Origin: Persicitalea jodogahamensis
GTDB lineage: Bacteria > Bacteroidota > Bacteroidia > Cytophagales > Spirosomataceae
DNA: 64,000 nucleotides
NCBI RefSeq assembly: GCF_014651615.1
Contig: NZ_BMXF01000005.1
Span: 286,455-350,454, forward strand
Direction of reading: 5' to 3'
Both the position numbers and the translations under genes were made by a program. Below the pieces are notes generated by a model. The model was not told where the DNA came from and did not search any database. It was given only the letters and a program-made list of their open reading frames with translations. Shown here one piece after another: positions 59,191 to 64,000 of the stretch (its first letter is position 1; every line of letters starts with the position of its first letter).

Positions 59191-60361
59191 CATTAATACA
59201 TCGTAGCATCGCTTCCTGCTTCTCGTCAAACGAAATCTCTCGTCTTCGCATGGTTTCATTTAGTACGGTCAGGGCTTTTTCGAGGCGGTAGGGCGCGAAG
59301 CCTTCGGCGGCCCCGCCCCAGGAAAAAGACGGAATGTGTTTGGGCTGAAAACCTGCACCGAATACGTTAACGTTGACGCCCACGACAGTACCCGTGTTGA
59401 ACATTGTGCTGATTCCTGCCTTGGTATAGTCGCCCATAAACAGGCCGCAGAATATCCGTCCGGTGTCTTCCAACCCTTGGGTCGCGTAGTTGTAAAGTTT
59501 AACGTTGGTGTAATCGTTTTTCAAATTGGAGTTATTGGTATTCGCTCCCAGATTGCACCATTCGCCAAGTACCGAATTGCCGAGGTAGCCGTCGTGCCCT
59601 TTGTTACTGTACGCAAAAAAGACCGAATTGTTGACCTCGCCGCCCACTTTGCAGTAAGGACCTACGGTAGTGTTGGGCCGAATCTTTGCTCCCTGCCCGA
59701 CGACCGCGCCTTCCCCCAGGGCAAACGGCCCCTGTATGATCGCTCCTTCACTAACGGTTGCGTTTCGGCCCAGGAAAATCGGTCCGTCTTCTGCGTTCAG
59801 GATTGCTGCGCGAATTTTCACGCCCTCTTCTATGAATATGTTTTCGGGCGCGTAGCAGTGAGTGTGCGGGTCGGCCAGGGCATGGGAGGTCCGACCGGCT
59901 GTAAGCAGTTCGTAGTCCTCGCCAATTTGCTCACCATTCTCTCCGAAGATATCCCAGAGGTTTCGGATAGCCACGTACTCGCCGGCGTAAACGTACTCTT
60001 TCAAACCCTCCGTTTCCTGCCCATCCGCCCAGGTCGCGGAAGCTGTTCTGACCGCCAGAACGCTGCGGTCTTTGGCGCTCCGGAGAAAGCTCCCCGCCGG
60101 CAGTTCTCGGATGACCTCGACCAGCCGCTGATTGGGACACAGAGAACCATCTATATAAAGGTGGTCGTCAGAAAGCCCAAAGGGGAAAAGTTCGCTCAGG
60201 TACTTTTCGGTGGCATAAGAGGGTTCGGCGTTCAGCCAGCGCCCCCATTTTTCGGCCAGTGTCAGGATACCGCAGCGAATCCCGGCCACGGGGCGGGTAA
60301 AGGTGAAGGGCAGTAGCTGTACCCGAACGTCGGGCGCATCGAATAAAATGACGGAAGGCAT
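59177..60361 (-). CDS. GlmU-like sugar nucleotidyltransferase / left-handed beta-helix protein
   Basis: 394 residues. The N-terminal part (about 1-170) is a divergent nucleotidyltransferase-like domain without the GxGxRxxP signature; IRCGILTLAEKWGRWL and CPNQRLVEVIREL are seen. From about 170 to 360 it is a left-handed parallel beta-helix of hexapeptide repeats, such as DGPIFLGRNATVSEGAIIQG, GQGAKIRPNTTVGPYCKVGG and GTVVGVNVNVFG. This is the Bacteroidota 'GlmU family protein' group, proposed to make or acetylate UDP-sugars for cell-wall building; because the nucleotidyl site looks altered, its true reaction is unsure. It is upstream of holB with a 105-base gap that contains an inverted repeat. 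Confidence 0.82.
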   Translation of the reverse strand: MPSVILFDAPDVRVQLLPFTFTRPVAGIRCGILTLAEKWGRWLNAEPSYATEKYLSELFPFGLSDDHLYIDGSLCPNQRLVEVIRELPAGSFLRSAKDRSVLAVRTASATWADGQETEGLKEYVYAGEYVAIRNLWDIFGENGEQIGEDYELLTAGRTSHALADPHTHCYAPENIFIEEGVKIRAAILNAEDGPIFLGRNATVSEGAIIQGPFALGEGAVVGQGAKIRPNTTVGPYCKVGGEVNNSVFFAYSNKGHDGYLGNSVLGEWCNLGANTNNSNLKNDYTNVKLYNYATQGLEDTGRIFCGLFMGDYTKAGISTMFNTGTVVGVNVNVFGAGFQPKHIPSFSWGGAAEGFAPYRLEKALTVLNETMRRREISFDEKQEAMLRCINAGMV

Positions 60362-60414
60362 AGACGGGTAAATGTTCTGCCCAAATTTCGGCTATTTCTG
60401 CGAAGCACCCAAAA

Positions 60415-60454
60415 AACAAGGCAGTCCCTTTGCGCACAAAGAGACTGCCTTGTT
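60415..60454 (-). terminator. Terminator of rpmE
   Basis: A 12-base outer stem (AACAAGGCAGTC with GACTGCCTTGTT) and an inner CTTTG/CAAAG stem with a CGCA loop. It separates rpmE from the glmU-like gene. Confidence 0.8.
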
Positions 60455-60479
60455 ACTATTTGCAGAAAGCCGCGACGAC

Positions 60480-60734
60480 TTATGCCTGCTCTTTATTGCC
60501 GTAACGCTTCCGGAATTTATCCACGCGACCAGCGGTATCCACCAGTACGTTCTTACCCGTATAGAAGGGGTGCGACTGTGACGAAACTTCCACTTTATAG
60601 ACCGGGTAAGTCTTGCCGTCCTCCCATTCGAGAGAATCCTCAGTTTGGATGGTCGAACGGGTGATGAATTTGAAATCGCTGGAAAGGTCCCAAAAGATTA
60701 CTTCACGGTAATCGGGATGCGTGTCTTTTTTCAT
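60480..60734 (-). CDS. rpmE2: 50S ribosomal protein L31, type B
   Basis: 84 residues, the usual length of type B L31. It starts [17 protein letters not shown] and has the conserved [21 protein letters not shown] and KFRKRYG. Both cysteines of the zinc-binding type A form are absent, so it needs no zinc. In Bacteroidota type B is normally the only L31. The gene is single, with promoter TTG-N21-TATTTTTG (60784-60815) and a strong terminator after it. Confidence 0.95.
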   Translation of the reverse strand: MKKDTHPDYREVIFWDLSSDFKFITRSTIQTEDSLEWEDGKTYPVYKVEVSSQSHPFYTGKNVLVDTAGRVDKFRKRYGNKEQA

Positions 60735-60783
60735 TGCTTATGTATTGTTAACGTGCTGTTTGCGCTTTTTTCAAAAAGGACTG

Positions 60784-60815
60784 CAAAAATAGGTACTTAA
60801 TCTGGAATCTCCCAA
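60784..60815 (-). promoter_or_regulatory. Putative promoter of rpmE
   Basis: On the minus strand, TTG (60815-60813) and TATTTTTG (60791-60784) are separated by 21 bases. A transcript start near 60777 leaves a leader of about 43 bases. Confidence 0.5.
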
Positions 60816-61379
60816 CCCGGCCCCGTAATTTTTTGTCGGAGAACCGTTTGCTCAGTTTTTCGAATAAAAACGAAGCACCCAGCTTTAGGTTTGCCGGGCA
60901 GCTTCGTACCTTTACCACTATTCAAGGCAAACCCGCCGAACTTTCATTCGGTGAACTCTCCTCTGTTCTTAGCTGGTTTCTTTCAAGGGCAGGTTTTATA
61001 GCCTGTTTTCCCGAGGAGCATTTTATTTCCCGTATCCATCATGTTTTGGGAAAATAATTCTACGGTTTCGTCTGTATAACTACTTGATAGTTAATTATAT
61101 ACAGGCGATAAATTCCTGAATTTTTTTTGTGGTATTATTCACATATAGCCTATTTCTGACACTTCTAGATAACGGTCTTTATACGAGTTTCTTAACATTC
61201 AGATAATATTAGAAAGGCATTAGATTTTTCAAAGTAGGGCTCGGAATACTCTTTTTCGACGATTGCTTTTCTCGTCGTAAAATCGTTATTTCAGGAAAAA
61301 TTTTCAGAACTCCTCCCTCGAAAGCTTCATCAGAAAGCACACCCAACAACTAAAACTACATCCATAAAACAAACGCATC
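60816..61379. other. Long leader region upstream of nrdA
   Basis: About 560 AT-rich bases with no supported gene; a 74-codon plus-strand frame (60833-61057) has no domain. A nested dyad CTGTATAACTA-CTTGA-TAGTT...TATACAG at 61072-61104 could be an operator. A 36-nt hairpin outline (CGAAGC...GCTTCG) lies at 60871-60906. I saw no clear NrdR box. Confidence 0.45.
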
Positions 61380-63836
61380 ATGCCCATGTACGTAATCAAA
61401 CGCGACGGTCGCCGGGAGTCCGTCAAGTTTGACAAAATCACCGCCCGGATCGAAAAACTCAGCTACGGACTCGACTCCGCCTATGTTCAGCCTATTGAAG
61501 TGGCGAAAAAGGTCGTCTCCGGCATTTACGACGGCGTAACCACCGCTGAACTCGATAACCTGGCGGCAGAAACATCGGCCTCGATGACCACCAAGCACCC
61601 CGACTACGCCATTCTGGCCGCGCGGGTCGCCATTTCTAACCTGCATAAGAATACGCTGAAGTCGTTCTCGGCTACCATGAAGCGCCTTTACACTTATGTA
61701 GACCCCAAAACGGGCGACAACGCTTCTATGATATCCAAGGAGGTGTATGAGGTAATTCGCAAGAATGCGGCTTTGCTCGACTCGACGATCATTTACGATC
61801 GCGATTACAACTACGACTATTTCGGCTACAAGACCCTCGAAAAGTCTTACCTCCTGAAAGTGGATGGCAAGATCGCCGAGCGCCCGCAACACATGCTCAT
61901 GCGCGTGGCCATCGGCATCCATTCCGACGATGTGCAGAAGGCGGTCGAAACCTATACGCTGCTTTCAGAGAAGTGGTTTACCCACGCCACGCCTACACTC
62001 TTCAACGCGGGCACTCCTAAGCCGCAGATGTCGTCCTGCTTCCTGTTAACGATGAAGGAAGACAGCATCGATGGTATCTACGATACTTTGAAGCAGTGCG
62101 CCTTGATTTCGCAATCAGCGGGAGGTATTGGCCTGAGCATTCATGACGTGCGCGCTACGGGTACTTATATAAAAGGAACCAACGGTACTTCTAATGGTAT
62201 CGTACCCATGCTGCGCGTGTTCAACGACACAGCCCGCTACGTGGATCAGGGCGGTGGAAAGCGCAAAGGTTCGTTTGCTATATATATGGAACCCTGGCAC
62301 GCCGATATTTTCGATTTCCTGGATCTGAAAAAGAATCACGGCAAAGAGGAGCAGCGCGCCCGCGATCTGTTCTACGCCATGTGGATTCCCGACCTGTTCA
62401 TGAAGCGCGTTGAGGACAACGATACCTGGTCACTGTTCTGCCCGCACGAGTGTCCCGGTCTGTCCGATACGCACAGCGCAGATTTTGAGAAACTCTACGA
62501 GCAGTACGAGCGCGAGGGCAAGGCCCGCAAGACCATCAAGGCGCAAGACCTGTGGTTTGCGATTCTTGAATCCCAGATCGAGACGGGTACTCCCTATATG
62601 TTGTATAAGGATCACGCGAATGCCAAGTCGAACCAGAAGAACCTGGGTACGATTAAGTCGTCCAACCTGTGTACCGAGATCATGGAGTACACCGCACCCG
62701 ATGAGGTGGCGGTCTGTAACCTGGCATCCATTGCCCTCACCAAGTTTGTGGAGGAAGGCGAGGATGGGTTCTCTCGCTTCGACCACCAGAAGCTTTACGA
62801 GATCACGAAAGTGGTGACGCGCAATCTGAATAAAATCATCGACCGCAACTACTACCCTGTTCCCGAAGCCGAGAACAGCAACAAACGCCACCGCCCCATC
62901 GGCATTGGCATCCAGGGTCTGGCCGACGCGCTCTGCCTGCTGCGGATGCCTTTCGAGTCGGAAGAAGCCCGTCGCTTGAACCGCGATGTGTTCGAAACGA
63001 TCTATTTCGGCGCTATGGAAGCCTCGATGGAACTGGCGAAAGAAGAGAAGCCCTACGAAACCTGGGAAGGAAGTCCCATCTCACAGGGAATTTTCCAGTT
63101 CGATATGTGGGGCGTGACTCCAGACAGCAATCGCTGGGACTGGGAGAAACTCCGCAAGGCGGTAGTAAAGTACGGCGTCCGCAACTCGCTGCTGCTGGCT
63201 CCAATGCCCACCGCTTCGACCAGCCAAATCCTGGGCAACAACGAATGCTTCGAGCCATTTACATCTAATATTTATGTGCGTCGGGTACTTTCCGGTGAGT
63301 TCGTGGTCGTGAACAAGTACCTGCTCAAAGACCTCGTGAGGCTGAACCTGTGGAACGAGGATATGAAGAATAAGCTGGTTCAAGCTAACGGTTCTATCCA
63401 GCCCATACCCGGCATTCCGCAGAACATTAAGGACTTGTACAAAACCTCCTGGGAAATAAAGCAGCGCACGCTGCTCGACATGTCCGCCGACCGCGGCGCG
63501 TACATCTGCCAGTCGCAGTCGCTCAACGTGTTCATGGAGGAGCCAAACTTCGCCAAACTGACGTCCATGCACTTCTATGCCTGGAAGAAAGGGCTGAAAA
63601 CGGGCATGTACTACCTACGCACCCGCGCTGCCGCCGACCCTGTGCAGTTTACGGTGCAGAAGCAGGCCGAGTCGCAAATCCAGCCTGCCCTGGCCGTCGC
63701 CGAAAAAGAGCTCGACTACACGCAATACGCGCAGGAACATACTGAAGCAGCTAAGTCAGCCCCCGCACGGGACAACAAATCCGACATGCAATGTTCGTTG
63801 GATGATCCCGATGGATGTGAGGCTTGCGGCGCGTAA
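61380..63836 (+). CDS. nrdA: Class Ia ribonucleoside-diphosphate reductase, alpha subunit
   Basis: 818 residues. The N-terminal ATP-cone (about 3-95) contains [17 protein letters not shown], so dATP feedback is likely. The barrel domain holds the redox pair C220 (QMSSC) and C446, with the thiyl cysteine C431 and its partners N429 and E433 in SSNLCTEI; the substrate loop PMPTAST is present. The C-terminal shuttle pair is C813/C816 (CEACGA). It reduces ribonucleoside diphosphates to deoxynucleotides with the NrdB radical subunit, which is not in the window and may lie beyond the right edge. A terminator 37 bases after the stop argues against direct readthrough. The length is slightly greater than E. 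coli NrdA. Confidence 0.95.
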   Translation: MPMYVIKRDGRRESVKFDKITARIEKLSYGLDSAYVQPIEVAKKVVSGIYDGVTTAELDNLAAETSASMTTKHPDYAILAARVAISNLHKNTLKSFSATMKRLYTYVDPKTGDNASMISKEVYEVIRKNAALLDSTIIYDRDYNYDYFGYKTLEKSYLLKVDGKIAERPQHMLMRVAIGIHSDDVQKAVETYTLLSEKWFTHATPTLFNAGTPKPQMSSCFLLTMKEDSIDGIYDTLKQCALISQSAGGIGLSIHDVRATGTYIKGTNGTSNGIVPMLRVFNDTARYVDQGGGKRKGSFAIYMEPWHADIFDFLDLKKNHGKEEQRARDLFYAMWIPDLFMKRVEDNDTWSLFCPHECPGLSDTHSADFEKLYEQYEREGKARKTIKAQDLWFAILESQIETGTPYMLYKDHANAKSNQKNLGTIKSSNLCTEIMEYTAPDEVAVCNLASIALTKFVEEGEDGFSRFDHQKLYEITKVVTRNLNKIIDRNYYPVPEAENSNKRHRPIGIGIQGLADALCLLRMPFESEEARRLNRDVFETIYFGAMEASMELAKEEKPYETWEGSPISQGIFQFDMWGVTPDSNRWDWEKLRKAVVKYGVRNSLLLAPMPTASTSQILGNNECFEPFTSNIYVRRVLSGEFVVVNKYLLKDLVRLNLWNEDMKNKLVQANGSIQPIPGIPQNIKDLYKTSWEIKQRTLLDMSADRGAYICQSQSLNVFMEEPNFAKLTSMHFYAWKKGLKTGMYYLRTRAAADPVQFTVQKQAESQIQPALAVAEKELDYTQYAQEHTEAAKSAPARDNKSDMQCSLDDPDGCEACGA

Positions 63837-63872
63837 TATTTGTTGAGTTTTTGGAGATCTGAAAATGCCCTC

Positions 63873-63902
63873 GCCCATCAGCGAGGGCATTTCTAATTTT
63901 TT
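63873..63902 (+). terminator. Terminator of nrdA
   Basis: A 12-base perfect stem (AAATGCCCTCGC with GCGAGGGCATTT), a 6-base loop, then a T-rich run. Confidence 0.85.
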
Positions 63903-63967
63903 TTCAAATATTTTCTCCTGAGAATCAGGCTCTACGACCTTTTCTGAAAAAATATTTCTGCGGGGTG

Positions 63968-63999
63968 CTTGCCAGATAAAAAAACATGTTGCACCTTTG
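63968..63999 (+). promoter_or_regulatory. Possible promoter facing the right window edge
   Basis: CTTG (63968-63971) and CACCTTTG (63992-63999) are 20 bases apart. The -7 half (CTTTG) is strong but has CA for TA. It would drive a gene beyond the window. Confidence 0.35.
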
Positions 64000-64000
64000 C

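Noticed and set aside
59336..60316. 326-codon plus-strand frame opposite the glmU-like gene
   Set aside because: Antisense to hexapeptide-repeat coding sequence; no recognisable motif.
60833..61057. 74-codon plus-strand frame upstream of nrdA
   Set aside because: No domain or conserved pattern; it lies within an AT-rich leader.

Overview
The window looks like chromosomal DNA from a Bacteroidota bacterium of the order Cytophagales, probably Spirosomaceae-like. This is inferred from gene content and signals, not from a database search. The signs are: type IX secretion (T9SS) C-terminal sorting tails, TonB-dependent and M14/M43 export-type proteins, a Bacteroidota-style DksA/TraR protein with a degenerate zinc finger, type-B L31, a long IspH, and promoters of the TTTG-N19-21-TAnnTTTG type. 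Base composition is close to balanced. I see no phage genes, transposases, CRISPR array or rRNA operon. One tRNA (Pro, GGG) is present.

Layout. 0-4 kb: the 3' end of a DinB/DUF1569-like gene, ispH, then an ECF sigma / membrane anti-sigma-like / periplasmic beta-repeat protein operon. 4-11.6 kb: a glycine-zipper lipoprotein and a set of exported carbohydrate-oxidation and hydrolysis proteins: a propeller-HEAT-cytochrome c dehydrogenase, an SGNH esterase with a T9SS tail, a DUF1080 lipoprotein and a PQQ-type sugar dehydrogenase. 11.7-18.3 kb: one gene for a 2186-residue secreted modular protein (glycosidase-like barrel, 15 Ig-like repeats, two beta-sandwich modules, T9SS tail). 19-25.9 kb: a possible glycosyltransferase, tRNA-Pro, purM, an M1 metallopeptidase, a HupE/UreJ-like membrane protein and an MDR oxidoreductase. 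25.9-29 kb: a PL8 polysaccharide lyase and a GH16 glucanase, in one direction. 29.5-40.5 kb: a Tat-exported HisC-like aminotransferase, a DUF985 cupin, an M43 protease, a cryptochrome/photolyase, an FAD/NAD(P)-binding protein, a PepSY membrane protein, and an MFS transporter with a Tat-exported Gfo/Idh/MocA oxidoreductase. 40.5-49.3 kb: a histidine kinase-SGNH lipoprotein-Dabb operon, dksA-like, a TonB receptor, an M14 carboxypeptidase and a quinoprotein dehydrogenase. 49.5-56.4 kb: an RluA-type pseudouridine synthase, two related lipoprotein-plus-membrane-hairpin proteins, an outer-membrane barrel, an iodotyrosine-deiodinase-like nitroreductase, a large M14 peptidase and a PNPOx-like protein. 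56.5-64 kb: rimK, rimB, holB, a GlmU-like protein, rpmE (type B) and nrdA.

How the genes fit together. Most of the window supports a heterotrophic polysaccharide- and protein-degrading lifestyle. Secreted or lipid-anchored enzymes (PL8, GH16, SGNH esterase, giant glycosidase-like protein, M1/M14/M43 peptidases) release sugars and peptides. Periplasmic quinoprotein/cytochrome c dehydrogenases and Gfo/Idh/DUF1080 proteins could oxidise sugars. MFS and TonB-dependent proteins import products. Housekeeping genes (ispH, purM, holB, rpmE, nrdA) are interspersed.

The observations most worth a second look are: the deiodinase-like flavoprotein at 52.5 kb with all three expected substrate-lid residues; a paired lipoprotein family combining a lipid anchor with C-terminal membrane segments; a recent 404-bp internal duplication in the giant gene; an orphan histidine kinase coupled to an esterase lipoprotein; and the holB-rimB-rimK cluster. 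I did not find anything I can call a wholly new system with confidence.
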